NCBI RefSeq assembly: GCF_901709675.1
Contig: NC_051093.1
Span: 8,919,553-8,983,552 of the forward strand
Direction: 5' to 3'
DNA length: 64,000 bases
Origin: Syngnathus acus
Taxonomy: Eukaryota > Chordata > Actinopteri > Syngnathiformes > Syngnathidae
The stretch's first letter is position 1. Each line of letters begins with the position of its first letter. Positions 21,836-34,539 of this stretch are shown here, in pieces. The position numbers were made by a program, and so were the translations under genes. Below the pieces are notes generated by a model. It was given only the letters and a program-made list of their open reading frames with translations, did no database searches and was not told the DNA's origin.

Positions 21836-24800
21836 ATGATGAAGACAGAACCTGCCTCAGACAAGGCGGACAACGGGGCCTCCGCCGGAAACAGTGGGGG
21901 GGGCTCCAACATGAGGAGCGCCTCACCTCATCGAAATGCATACGAGGCAGGTCTGGCGGCGCTAAAGAAAGCTACGGATCACCTCAATGGAGGCTACGAC
22001 CCCGCCTCCAAGCCCGCGCCTTTACCTCGGCCCAACGGGAGGGGTCGTAGATATGGATCAAATGTCCACCGCATCAAGAATATGTTCATGCAGATGCAGT
22101 CGCCAGGAGATGAGGAAGATGGTGCCAAAGTGATTGGTAAATGATAACAACAATACATATATTTTTTTTAGCCGAACAAGCTTTCACAGTCTTGTCATCG
22201 GCAGGAAACGAGCAAGCGGTCAAACTGTCGCTGCCAAGGGCATCGAGCCTCAACGAGAACGTCGACCACAGCGCGCTGCTCAAACTCGGGGGCACCGTTT
22301 CGGAGAGGGTCAATCGTTTTGACACCAAAACGGATGGAGAAGGTGCGCGCTCCTCCTCAGGATTGTCCAAACTCCAGGAAACCAGGAGGATGTTTGAACA
22401 ACGGACGCTGCAGGTCAGAAATGGCGCTATTTAACATGTGAGACACGCCCCTTTGATTGGCTGTCAACCAAGTTGACTGTGTTCACGCCCACAATGGCGC
22501 AAACCGCCAGCTAACTGCACCAATGTGTGCCATGAACAGGATCAAATGAAATAAGATGAACATGAAATGATTTGGTTTCCTTTAGGAGAAACAAGCTGCT
22601 ACCAACAGGATTTTACTGAAGAAGGAGCGAGCTTCTGGTTTCCAGGATAGCCGCCTGGATGTGGTGGCACGCTTCAATGGCTCGACTGAGGCTTTGGATC
22701 GCTTAGACGACCCCCCCATTCCCGCTTCTGCTCCCGTTCCCGTTCCTGCCGCTGCAGCTGTTTCGGGGCCCGCTGAAGCCGTCAGCCCCACCGTCAGCCA
22801 ACTCAGTGCTGTGTTTGAGAAGGCTGATACCCAAAACAATCTCTACCTCCCCAACCGTCGGTCGAGACCTGCCCCAGGACCAAAGCCAACAATTCCAGCC
22901 AAATCAGGGCCTGCTCGGAGTCAGGTAAGAAGATTTGTTTTCAAGTGCTGACTTTAAAGCCAACTGCGCTTCAGGATTTACAATTACTTTCACTCTTGTC
23001 GTTCCTCCGCAGCCTGGGTTAGCGTGTTGACATCTTTTGATATGGTGTCAAGCACAATGTGAAATGATTAGATCATTTGTCTCTCTGTCTCAGATGAAAG
23101 CGCCTCCTGCAAGTCAGGAGGACTTAGAGGAGGTGACAACAGGAACTGTCAGCAACCAGGCGGCAGAGGTTGACGAGACAGATTCGCTCCCGCAGTGCAA
23201 CATCAGCGAGGAGGAGAGATTTAGACATTCAGGAGATCAGCACTCCAACTCTGATGACATTTCAGCGGAGGCTAAACCAGAGTTGGAGTCTCAGTTGGAA
23301 TTGACAGAAGACTCTAGTACCTTAGCTGGTCAGGAGCCTCTAACCGCCGCCGAACAGGATTGTTGTCGAGGGGATATCGATGCCGGGGCCAGATTGGTTC
23401 AAGCCGATGTCCACGCTTCACTGGAAAATGGAGAAAAAGAGCCACCGACTTTTCAAGTCACACAAGCCGAGGAGGAGAACGACGACGACGACGGCTCGAG
23501 GAAGGAGGATTACTCCGAGGGGGATCTGGTGGACGTGAGCGCGTACAGCGGCCTCGGCGAGGATGACTCTGGGGGAAGCCAGCTGGACGATGATGATGAT
23601 GATGACGAAGACGAGGAAGAGTACCATCCAGAAAGCAGCTGCACGGAAATCGAGGGTCTTCCTGAGGAGGAGGAGGAACCCATCGCAGCCAACAGAAAGA
23701 TACGATTCAGCACTGAGCCCATTAAGGTGAGTTTTGAACCGAGACGTTATACTTCCTCCTTGAAAATGTCTATAGAGTGCAAAATGTTTTGATGGATCAC
23801 TAGCAGTTGCTGCGCCATGCATGTCCTCATTCATCCCATTTCAGGAGGTTGACGATCAAAGGGAAAAAAGTGACGCATGTGCTTTTAAATGATGTCAAGA
23901 AGGTATTATTTTTATTTGTTAGACGTAGAAACTTCTAACCAGTGACCACTTGACTGCATCTTTGCATCTCGAGGAAGCTGCGGTTACAATGTAGGCGGCC
24001 GAAAGCTGCAGGGACATATGTAAGTGGAACAGACAATATGGCTGCTATGATAATATAATGACAGGTTGGGAGACATGTTATTATGTGGTTGTCCTTTTGA
24101 GCTTTTTTTTTTCCCTCACCATCTCCTTTTTTCAGACTGTATACAGTATTTGTGCAGATAACAATTGTATTGCTAATTGAGCATGCCTAAGTAAGTCAAA
24201 TGAGTCGCAGGTATATCACATCTAAAGAAAAATAAGAATGGAGGTTTCCATTTCCTTTGCTCGCAGCTTCTTGCATGGTCTTTGTCGAAACAAATTCTCT
24301 AACTTTCACAGTTCTTCAAATACGTTTATTATAATACTGACATAAGAGATTTAAACATTGTTTATTTATATTTATAAAATATCTAAGGGAACGGAATTCT
24401 GCTATCTTAATGCTAACATATAATGGGAACCACCATAGAGAGGCTAAATTAATTAGCATTGTTGCTGCAGTAATTAAAAAACACCCACTTGCTCGGCTCA
24501 ATCATTCTTTTTTTTTTTTTTTAAATTGAAAATATGACAAAGTATTCGATGACAATGATGCAGGTTTTGGCTTATTCACTTTATTTTCCTCTATGAGTGA
24601 AGCATTCAAAGTTCATCTATTAATAAGTTTTAGCCTCTCGGCACTTGTTCTTTTGCCAGTGTTATTAAAAGGCGTTAAATTATACTTCCAAATTTACCAA
24701 TCCAAAACATCACACATTTTCCTTTCTGGCCCAAAAAAAAAAGCAAAGTGTTATTTGCCTTTGAGCGATTAGCACAAGCTAAAATCACAATGGGGCAGAA

Positions 24801-27800
24801 AATAGGCGGCTGCGCCATTCCCCTGAAAGCGTAAAGCTTTCCTGCTCGTCGCCTCACGCTTGTGTTTACGTGCGCTGAATAGTGAACAAAGTTACCCCTG
24901 TGAGTGTGAGAAAAGCAGTTGGAATGTGGCTGGGTGTGTTTGTTTTTAATCGAAGAACACACACAGACGTGTGTGTCCACACAAGATCTAAAAAGTGTTC
25001 AAATTCTAAAGCTACCCCACCAAATTATTTGATTCATAATACTATACACATACAGTACATTGTTTTAAATGATGTTAATCAAACGGTTAATCTGGTAAAT
25101 GGTCGGGCCTTATTGACAATACTTGTCATGACAAGTTAGGGTTAGGATATTCTATATAAATATTTTCATATTTGTTATCTTGCTATAGTGGACATACATC
25201 ATTTGTCGTCGTGTTGTTCTTTTTGTGTATGTGTTTTGCTTTGTTGACATTTCTGTCACCATGGAAAGTCTCTGACTTCATGACTGTATCTGGGAGGGCG
25301 CACGTTGAAGCCTATTATGCACACTCACACACACACACACGGCTATAAAGTTACTCAACAGGAAGGAAATGTGACAACAGGAAGCAGTTCAACAATCCTA
25401 CTCTCGAACCCTATTTGCGTCGTCGGTATGTGTGAGTGTGTACTGCGTGTGTATCACATAAAAGATCATGAATTATATATATCCCACATATTATAATATA
25501 ATAGCCGTGGCTGTGTTTGTCACAAACATATTAGCATATCTATCAGACAGAGCGCTATTGCCAAAATCGCGCCAGGCAAGTCTGAGGTTGCCACGGAAAC
25601 GGAGTCATGTGATCATAGAGGTGGTCATCGGCGGGGAGACAGATGCTTCTGGCCTTTTCGAGAGAAGGGGGAAGGGTGTAGTTCATATTTATTTGAGGTC
25701 ATATTCGATATGACCTTCCTTTTTGCGCCTCCGTCTGTTTTGAAGTTGACCTGGTGTGCTTTTGACTGGTATCGGTTCTTTTTGTTATTCATTGTTCAAC
25801 CTGAATTCCTGTCATGTCTGGTCATGTGTGCTCGCTCTCACTTGGGTTCTTCTTTGTGATCCTGTGACAGTTTGCGTCACATCTAGCACGAGTGGGAGGC
25901 TTTTATATCCCTCCGTTTCTTGCTCCAACATGCCACGGCGATATTAACATTCTGTTTGGAGACTCTGACCTTCGGAAGATCGGGTTATTCATTGACTGAT
26001 AAAAATGTTTTTTTTTTTCATAGCGCACAATGAGAGACTGCTTTTCCTTCACTAAAAAATGTGATTTTTTGATTCAGGCCAACATTTTAAAAAGATACGT
26101 ACGTGCGAATTGAGTCTAGGTTTTTCTAAATTTGCAACAACACGATGCAGTTCATTCTGAACTTCCCTGCACTTCCCCATCACCATTGTAAGTGTAAATG
26201 TGCCATTTTGTGGTTTTTGTTGGCACGAAACTTTCCCCTTGCTCCACTTCTTACCCTAACCTGGCCTCACTACTTTTTTCTGAGGTTTTCATGATTCATC
26301 AATTGCACACCATGCTTGTTCTCAAAAAGTGGCACCATGGAGTTTCCACTTCCCCTGTCGTACTTTCTCTTTCATTTTCCACATTTATCAACTCCTCAAA
26401 ATATTTCTGTCTTTAACTCGTTCACTACCATTGACGCATATAAACGTCAACGTTTTATTGACATTTCTTTTGTGAGTTCTCTCACCAGTCAAAGCTTCTC
26501 GCTTCAAGTCAGTTCTGATAGGCATGTCGGGACAAGAAAAGCAGGAGAGAAATAAATGGATGCATGATTCCTTGTGTAGGTATTCACCACCTACTGTAAT
26601 GAAGACTATGATCGACGTAACGATGATGTGGACCCAATGGCGGCGTCGGCCGAGTACGAGCTGGAGAAGAGAGTTGAGAAGCTGGATCTGTTTCCCGTTG
26701 AGCTGGAGAAAGGTGAACACAAATGCACGCACAGACATAAACATACACGTCACTCAGACAAGCCTCTTGCGTACTTAAACACGCACACGCACGACCAGCC
26801 ACAACATTGTGACCACTTGCGAAAGATTAGGAACCGCTTTCAAATTACGATGAAATGCAATTCTACAAAGTATAACAGCAATGTTGAATTAATACTTCTG
26901 GCTGTGTCAATTATATAGTATCATCTTTCTTTTATGCGTGTGGCCCAAGATCTCAGTAACTGCCAAAGTGTTGCCGTTAGTGGACATACATGTATACATC
27001 TGTTGGCTAACAACTCTGTTATCCCATTAAGAGATTAAAATCAGTGGAGATTAGCCTAATTTGGAGTGTAATCCTGGGGCTAATGGAATTGAACTAGCAA
27101 CCACCCCCCACACAGGTGGATGAGGACAATATATATATATATGATATACTGTTTTAGGGCTGTCATTAAATATTCATAGAATCGAGTACTCTATCAATTA
27201 TTTTAATCGAATAATCGGACACAATTTTATTTCTATTAAAGTGTCTTAAAAAATGTATCTTGCTTGATTATTTTTTTTTAACAAATTATTCGCTTGATTT
27301 GTTGTCGATTAATCGATTAATTTTAGCACCTCAGCTTTTTTGACACCTTTTTTACGGAATCACATATGCACAATTACATGCTGTCATATTGACACAGTGT
27401 TGTTGTGCTTGTGTGTTTTTCAGACAGTGACGGTCTGGGAATCAGTATCATAGGAATGGGTGCAGGAGCTGATATGGGTCTGGAGAAACTGGGCATCTTC
27501 GTCAAGACGGTCACTGAGGGTGGAGCTGCACAGCGAGATGGCAGGTAAAGGCTCGCTTCAACTATATTGATATTTGGTGTGCCATTTTAGTTCCCACTCT
27601 TAGTTTCTGCTACTAATAGGCAAATTCATTTAGGAGGAGAAGGGAAAAGGACATGCTTGTATTTTTTGCTCGTCTCACCAGAGGCTAAAAGCTTAATTGT
27701 GTTTCCTCGAAAAGGTTTCTTAACCCTTTTGAGTTCCTCGAAATGTCACCCAATATTTGCTGCCGGGCTGTTATCAGGGTTGCTGCTTTGTCAACTAACT

Positions 27801-30800
27801 TTCTCAACGTTCACTTCTATTGCCATAATTAAGTTTTAGATGGCTGAGGATGAGATGAACACCGCATTCCCCTTCACTTATCGGCACATCTTATCTAATG
27901 CAGCCTATATAGATTTTTAGACCATGTTTTATCGACAAATGCTAGGAATGTAATGCTTTCTTTCTTTTTTCATACGTGATCTCCCTTGATTTGAATTATA
28001 GAATCCAAGTGAACGATTTGATCGTCGAGGTTGACGGGACCAGCCTGGTTGGTGTAACTCAGAGCTTTGCTGCGTCTGTCCTACGCAACACATCAGGCAC
28101 CGTCAAGTATGCTTTTTTTTTTTTTGGTGTTTTGTAATTTGTGAGCTCATAAGGTAATCTTAAAAAACATATCATTCCCAGATTTGTGATTGGTCGGGAG
28201 AAGCCGGGGGAGCAGAGCGAAGTGGCTCAGCTGATCCAACAAACTCTGGAACAGGAGAAATGGCAGCGAGAGATGATGGAACAACGATACAAGCAATACA
28301 TGGACGATGATGAGGAGGTAAGAGTAAATGGAAACCATTCAGTGGTTCAATATTCTTAAACATAGTCCATCATTTCCACCTTGTGGTCAGAGAACGGAAT
28401 GACTTTGTAACCTTTGTTGATGTCTTCTAGACAGGTGAATATGCCACAGATGAGGATGAGGAGATGAGTCCCATGTTTCCCAATTCCATCGAGGTTTTCG
28501 ACTTGGCCGAACACCAAGACTCATTGTCTCCCGTCGAGCTGGACCCTGAAAAGTTGACCCACAAATTCAAGGAGGTATGATCATTTTGTGTCTTTGGATC
28601 CTTAGCGTTATTTATGACAAACGTAACTGCTAATAGTGGAGGAAGCTTTCCACACATAGGTGAAAATCCACAATATTGAGAGAATTTTCAAATGATCTGT
28701 CTGCTCTTTAAGAATAACAAATATCGCAAGCTAAATTGGAGAACCTCCTTTTTCAATAGACCTCAGTGATCCCCAACATGTTGAGACACAACCGGAGATG
28801 TGCACGCAAGAGAAGCAGGAAAGGCAGGAGATAGTCTCACTTGCATCATGAAATATAAAAGCGAGCAAATAAAATTCTTTTCGATTTTAGCTCTCAGCTC
28901 TGTGATTTAAATGGATTTTTTCCCCCCATTTTATTGTGGAAATGACTGAATCTGCGTATTTCCTGACAGGCGCTCCTTCTCAAAAAAGTAGAAATAACAT
29001 TAGCACCATCTACGGGTAGAATTGAACTACTACAACAAAAAAGGCAAATGGTCACTGTCCAATGTGTTCATATGCACTATTTAATATTTGTTTCCTATTT
29101 AATTTTGCTGATTGCATAAAAGTACAGATAAGAGGATGACGTTATTTATTTTCTGTTCTCTCTTCAATTATTACTATTTTAGTCTTTTTCTTAGCGCACA
29201 TAAAACACTAAAAAAATACCTTTTCTGTCTTGAATCTTTCAACTGCCTTCCCGTCCTTCGTCCCTCAGTGGAGCATCATCTTCTTACTTTGATTCATCTA
29301 GTGAGGGAAATGAAGTCAGTGCACTCTAGAATGTTGTTCCGAATGAAAGACAAATATGGAAGATGAATATTACCTGCGAAATCTATCAAAACTGGACTAC
29401 AAATTGAAAAGGAAGATTAACTTGAGTCTGGATGAGAGGTCAAATGAGAGGCCAGTTGCAATCGATTCAGTGCCTTGAGAATTCAATAACCAGGATGAAT
29501 GAGACTAAGATCTACTTCAAGTATCAGGTCAGAACAATACCAGATGAACAGAAATGATGAAATGTTCATATAGTGAAAAAAGGACAGTTTAGACAAATGA
29601 CAGTATTTTGTCTTTTTCTAAACTAAATCTTATTATAAATGACCGGTATGTTTAACACTTGTATTCTACCCTCTCCATTTATTTGCAGCTTCAAATCAAA
29701 CACGCAGTAACCCAAGCTGAGATCCAGTTGCTGAAGAGGAAGGTGAGAGCTGATCAAAATTCTTAACATTAAAAAAAAGTAGCCATGTTGCAATTTGTTG
29801 CACTGCCGTCATGTCCACCAATACGTGCAGCTTCATTTGCTGGCTCAGCTTTTGATAAACTTCCCCCGCAGTTGGCTCACGCAGAGCAGGATAAATTGCG
29901 TTGGCGAATGGAGCGTGCTCAGCTGGAACAAAGCATCCGGGACAGTAAAGAGAGGATGGAGAAACTGGAGGGTTACTGGATGGAAGCCCAGTCGCTGTGT
30001 AAGGTAATTCAATCAGGAATGACTACCATTAAAATTGTTTGTGGCCTTCTTAATGAAAGAAAACTCCCCGCAGTGGTCATATAAATAAATTGAATCTGAC
30101 AAAAGTAGCTATAAATAAAAAATAATAATAATAATGAAAAGTAGCCAATTAAAACCAGACATTGCTTTTGGGATATGGTTCAATAGAATTATTTGAAACA
30201 AACAAAAAAATGATACGACCCTTAGAAACAAATAACAAAATAATACAAATACAAAATATATTCCAAAAAATATAAAAATAATTTGGAGGAAAATTGGTGA
30301 CAAATTAAATAATAATTTTTAAATATTGGTTACAGTTTTGCCACCCCCCCTCCGCTGTCAGCTGTTACTAATTTCCAAAGTGTATGTTTATTTTTTAGGC
30401 AGTGGATGAACACTTGAAGGAAACCCAGGCACAGTACCAAACCTTAGAGCGGAAGTACAGCAAAGCCAAGCGAATGATCAAAGAGTATCAGCAGAAGTAC
30501 GTACGGGAGTAAACACAAAACAGACGTGCTTACCAAATGCCAAGACAATATCTCGTTGATGCATGTGTCTTTGTGCGTGCCTTGTAGGGAGATTGAGTAC
30601 CTGAAAAAGGAGGCAGCGCACCGTCAAGAGGAGGAAGACAGTGAGGCGTCACACAAAGAGGAGGCGGACAACTTGCAGGAAAAGGTGAAGAAAGTTCATT
30701 GATATTTTTTTTTTTTTTTTTTAACTATTGAGATTAATGACACTTTGAAGACATGCAGCAATCACGTCTCTGGTATAAATTCATTCATTCATTTCTGGTT

Positions 30801-31308
30801 GGCTGTGGCCACCTGAAATGGTTGACAAGTCGCAAGTTAAATGCTTTTTCCTGTCTGATTCTTTTTTATCAACTAAAAACAGGGATGTGAATTTGTCCCG
30901 GCATACTCACAATAATGTGCGCACATTGCTTTCAAAACAAGCCAAGCGTGTTAAACCGCTGAGTTGTGACAACTGCATTGTTTTGGGCAGGGGGGCTTTC
31001 ACAAATTCGGGGTTCTGGGTTTGAATCTCGGCCCGAACTCTCCTTTGTGTTGTGCCAGTTACTGAAGTACGAGTACTGTTACTTCAGAATAATATATGAT
31101 TCAAGTAAAAAGTAGTCTTCTATAATAATCCCAATAATTCGTTCCTACAAATATTCAGCGGGTTTGTTCACATCAAGTCAGGCGGCAACTTAAGTGGCAA
31201 TCTGTGGGTTGTTTGAGTTTTAGAGCTTCAACTCATATGATTTTGTTTCCACAGATTGCAGACCTGGAGATCCAAGTGGATGCTCTCAAGCCCCCAAACC
31301 CCACCTAG
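21836..31308 (+). CDS. ppp1r9b: Spinophilin / neurabin-2 (PP1 regulatory subunit 9B)
   Basis: Fourteen coding exons: 21836-22136, 22205-22413, 22586-22924, 23094-23726, 26580-26712, 27424-27544, 28002-28106, 28182-28317, 28431-28574, 29689-29742, 29872-30003, 30399-30496, 30588-30684 and 31255-31308; 851 aa. It targets protein phosphatase 1 and F-actin to dendritic spines. The N-terminus MMKTEP...[12 protein letters not shown] and YGSNVHRIK is the actin-binding region. An acidic Asp/Glu run precedes the PP1 docking motif KIRF (485-488) in RKIRFST. One PDZ domain covers about 533-622 (ligand loop GLGISI), and a coiled coil fills about 660-845. There is no SAM domain, and [15 protein letters not shown] is spinophilin-specific, so this is 9B, not neurabin-1. 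The start is an ATG-ATG pair shared with mammals. The N-terminal region is split by three small introns. Confidence 0.95.
23727..26579 (+). other. ppp1r9b: ppp1r9b intron between the PP1-docking and PDZ-proximal exons
   Basis: 2.85 kb with no supported exon. It contains AC microsatellite stubs (25324-25340) and a perfect short palindrome CTTGTCATGACAAG near 25121. Its position right after the [11 protein letters not shown] codons matches the intron position I expect for the family. Confidence 0.6.
27155..27332. mobile_element. hAT-type MITE remnant
   Basis: Begins TAGGGCTGTCA and carries ATCGAATAATCGG and GATTAATCGATTAATTTTAGC near the far end. This is the pattern of the common fish TAGGGCTGC...AATCGATTAAT MITEs. 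The right terminus is decayed (TTTAGCACCT). It lies inside a ppp1r9b intron and has no coding capacity. Confidence 0.5.
30970..31055 (+). repeat. Fragment of a tRNA-derived dispersed repeat
   Basis: GGTTCTGGGTTTGAATCTCGG resembles the B-box part of a widespread fish SINE-like repeat. Only about 80 bp survive, in the last ppp1r9b intron. Confidence 0.4.
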
Positions 31309-32231
31309 CCTGCTCGCTCGCAGCTCCGCTTCCTGACCATAAAGGGAGGACGCGGCTCTCTGCCTTCACACGGACGCACTGTAGTTCAGACGATCACTCA
31401 CAGCGGCGGCAAGCAGACGGAACCTGACAATGTGGAAGAAGAAAAAGGAGGATGACAGAGCGAAAAGAGCAACCTCTGTTTTGGAATTTATGGCCTATCA
31501 GCAATCCCAGAATGCATTTTGTGTGACAGCCACAATCATCCTTGTGCGTCTTCCTGGAAACTCTCTCAGCAATCAACAAGGAAACCATACTCAGCCTCCC
31601 TGTGTTCGATTTATATGTAGATTTATTTTCTCCTCCCTGGCGTGAAAAGTGTCCTACGGGGAGGATGTTGAGGAAACAGGCTCGTCACAAAGTGCTTTAC
31701 AGAGTGACCGAGGACGGAGGAGGATTCTTGCTGTGCTGCTTCTCCACTACCCGCACTGGAACTACAGGAAGATGCAAGTGATGAGTAGGGCCCAGTTGAA
31801 CCCAAATTCTGCCCCATTAGTTAGCATTGAAAGACAAGACAAAGATGCCAACAAACCCATCTCAATTTGAATTTTTCAATCTATTTCTCCATACGCGAAG
31901 GAATCAGGTAAACATTTGCATTTCGGGTATGAAAGCGTGGTGACATCCTGTTTTGTAAATATTCTCAACGTCTATTTAAAAGTTAACTTAAGCACCGACT
32001 TATGGTGGAGACTCGTGTGTGTGCAGACTAGGGTCGCCGAATCGTGTGTATTTGCATTTAAATCTGAGAGCAAAACTGAATTGGCTGTGGCAGTATTTAG
32101 CTCACATTTTTCTAACTCAAAGTTCGACATGCTGGACTTACTTGGGATGACTTTCAAATGTAGTTTACGGAGTCATAACATATCGGCTCAAGAGACACGG
32201 ATGATAGTATTATTAATTCATTTGTATTTTT

Positions 32232-32848
32232 TAGGGATGTCCCAATCTCTTCCTGATTTCCGGTGATCGTAGCATAGCTACATTAGCTAGCTAGTCTTGC
32301 CGTTCTTTACGACAACTGCCGTAAAGTACCGGTTGACGGTAGCTGCGCAATTCAAACTTCCGTGGCGGTGCAAAGCAAACATGTCAAAAGTGTGGAAATA
32401 TTCGAGAGTGAAGACTGTCCTAAAACTACTTGCAATGTTTGCAACATGGTAATTTCAAGAGCAGGTAGCAGCAGAGCTACACCACAAACTGGATTCGTCA
32501 TCTAGGGCAAAACATGACAATGTGTATGAAGCGTTTTGCAAAGCTGCAGATGGAAAGGTTGCTAAAGCAAAGCAGCAGATGGAAAAGTTGCTAAAGCAAC
32601 AAATGCTGGACGTTGTGAGGAGAACCCAATACTCCAATAAGAGGGCGAAGAAGATCACAGAAAGGTTGGTCGAATTTATTGTAATGCTTATTGATGAAAT
32701 TGCAGTGCTATAAAAAGTTGAATTACTTGCTCAAAATAGATTTCAGTTTTATAAATTTCAAAACTAAAGGCAAAATATCGGATCGGATTTGAGGTTAAAA
32801 GATCGAATCCGGGGTTAGAGGCCTAAAATGCTGAACGGGACATCCCTA
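32232..32848 (+). mobile_element. hAT-family transposon remnant with BED-finger exon
   Basis: Terminal inverted repeats TAGGGATGTCCC / GGGACATCCCTA bound 617 bp. The flanks GTATTTTT and GTATTAAT form an imperfect 8-bp target duplication (6 of 8), the size hAT elements make. Inside, from about 32381, a short frame reads SKVWKY and, after a one-base shift, a CxxC segment (TCNVCNMVIS), as in the zinc BED domain at the start of hAT transposases. The catalytic part is absent and the frame is broken, so it is a dead internal-deletion copy. Confidence 0.75.
32381..32500 (+). pseudogene. Broken BED zinc-finger exon of a hAT transposase
   Basis: ATG at 32381 begins SKVWKY. A missing base then shifts the frame before the DCPKTTCNVC part with its CxxC pair. 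The His pair of the finger and everything downstream are not intact. It was likely the DNA-binding N-terminus of the parent transposase. Confidence 0.6.
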
Positions 32849-34438
32849 GTATTAATTAAGATAGTGGTGTGGATAGCAAAATATGATCTCCTTTTTTTGG
32901 GAATGAGCTTCGGTTTAAATACAGGACAGGTGCAGTTGACTATTATTTAAAAAAATATATATATAAACCCATGAACCACAAGCCAGAATTTAAAGTTTAT
33001 ATGAGTAGTTGATCATTCTTAGAAAGTGCTTTTAGATTTTACCAGAGGCAATTGAATAACTCCATCCATCCATTTGTGTGAGCTGGCGCCCATTCTTGCT
33101 GACTTTGGTCAGTGTTTTTTTTTTTTTTTTAGTGTTTTAGGTCAAGTCATCAGACTTGGAGTCATTTGCAGAAAGCGGGGCTTGAGTGAAAATAAGTTGA
33201 TGGTGTTCAGACATTCCTTTTGTTTTCAAATGCTCAGACTACTACAAAAATGGATTAGCAGTGTTGTTTGCAGTATTGTGACTGAACACTTAGCCCCTTG
33301 ATGAACGAGTTTCTTACTATCCACTGTTCCAACAGTGCTGGGATCATCGGTTTACGCAAGCTCATGTTCTGCCCCAGATGTCCTCTTCCATTTTTGGAGT
33401 TGATCTTGTATTTTGGAATGCATGTTTAATTGAAGCACAGCTGGAGCCTCATGCTCGCCCAGACAAAAAGTATTTCCTGTACGAATGGTGATATCCTGCA
33501 CCGGTAACATCATCAATGTGTTATTATTATAATTTTTTTTTAAATGATGCACTTATGCTTCTCGACTGGATTTTCGGTTCTATTTGGTGAGGTTTGTAAT
33601 TGATTTGCCTTGTTAGCTCCTTTTGCCTTTCAAGTTTCTGCATAGCTTTAATGTATGGAAAGTCATTTGAGCATTTTATTCAATATCCTGTGATCCAACA
33701 TTAAGATCCATGTACTGCTACGCGCTCTTTGTTCCAGTTTTTTTTTTTTTTTAAACTTAAGCTGGATATCAGGGATAATGAATAAATGCCCAACCATTTT
33801 CTACTATATATACTTTCACAATTCTCCCATTTCTGCTCAGTGTTCCTGAGAATCAAAACAAGGCGTGTTTACATCTAAAACCTGTATACATCATGCAACA
33901 AATTCGATGGTCTTCCTCCAAATTGCATTCAAATGTTTACCCATCTCATTACGTACAGTATTTCACTCACTGAATGGATCTGTTGGAGCAGCTGAATGTG
34001 TGAAGTGCCTTGCTTAAGGACGTTCGTTGATAGTATCTCAAGTTGAATCCCGCAGTCCAAAAGGTATTTGGTTCACATGTGTCAATACTCAGGGCGGAAA
34101 TAAAACTGGAAAACTTGTCCTTCAATCACTACTAACACTATTGACATATCCGCAGTTGCATTGGTCCAGTAGTGCAGATGAAAATGTTTTCGATATACGT
34201 TGCGATGTTGTATCGTGATGCTTCTTTACCCAGATGCTAAAAATTTTTTTTTTTTCTCCATGTATTTGGCTTAGAACAAAGTGATGAAATATGAGATGTG
34301 CCATATAGTTTTGAATAGTAGTTACAAGTTAGTGCCAAACAGTGTGAGTGGGACAATCTTTACCTCTCTAGCCTGGGGTCTGTTCTGTCGTGGATGTCAC
34401 CATGTTTGTCTGAACCAACACCTGTTTGTCAGCATTTC

Positions 34439-34444
34439 AATAAA
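34439..34444 (+). terminator. ppp1r9b: Poly(A) signal of ppp1r9b (AATAAA)
   Basis: AATAAA in the context CATTTCAATAAACATG, followed by a T-rich stretch. It is the last good signal before the opposing prpsap2 3' end. Confidence 0.5.
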
Positions 34445-34539
34445 CATGTTGAACGACATCTATTTTTCCCCCATTTGAATTGAGCAAGGGTGTAGGAGCG
34501 GAGTACATTTGAGAATGACAAACGTGAACTGCACAGGGG

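Larger units (their letters stand above)
31309..34465 (+). other. ppp1r9b: ppp1r9b 3' UTR (about 3.1 kb)
   Basis: Runs from the stop codon to an AATAAA at 34439-34444. It contains the hAT remnant at 32232-32848 and several poly-T tracts. No further coding exon is recognised. The extent is inferred from the poly(A) signal alone. Confidence 0.45.

Noticed and set aside
22172-22204. Extra in-frame ppp1r9b residues using an acceptor at 22171
   Set aside because: The intron would be only 35 bp, below the usual vertebrate minimum; the CAG at 22202-22204 gives a 68-bp intron and matches the family alignment.
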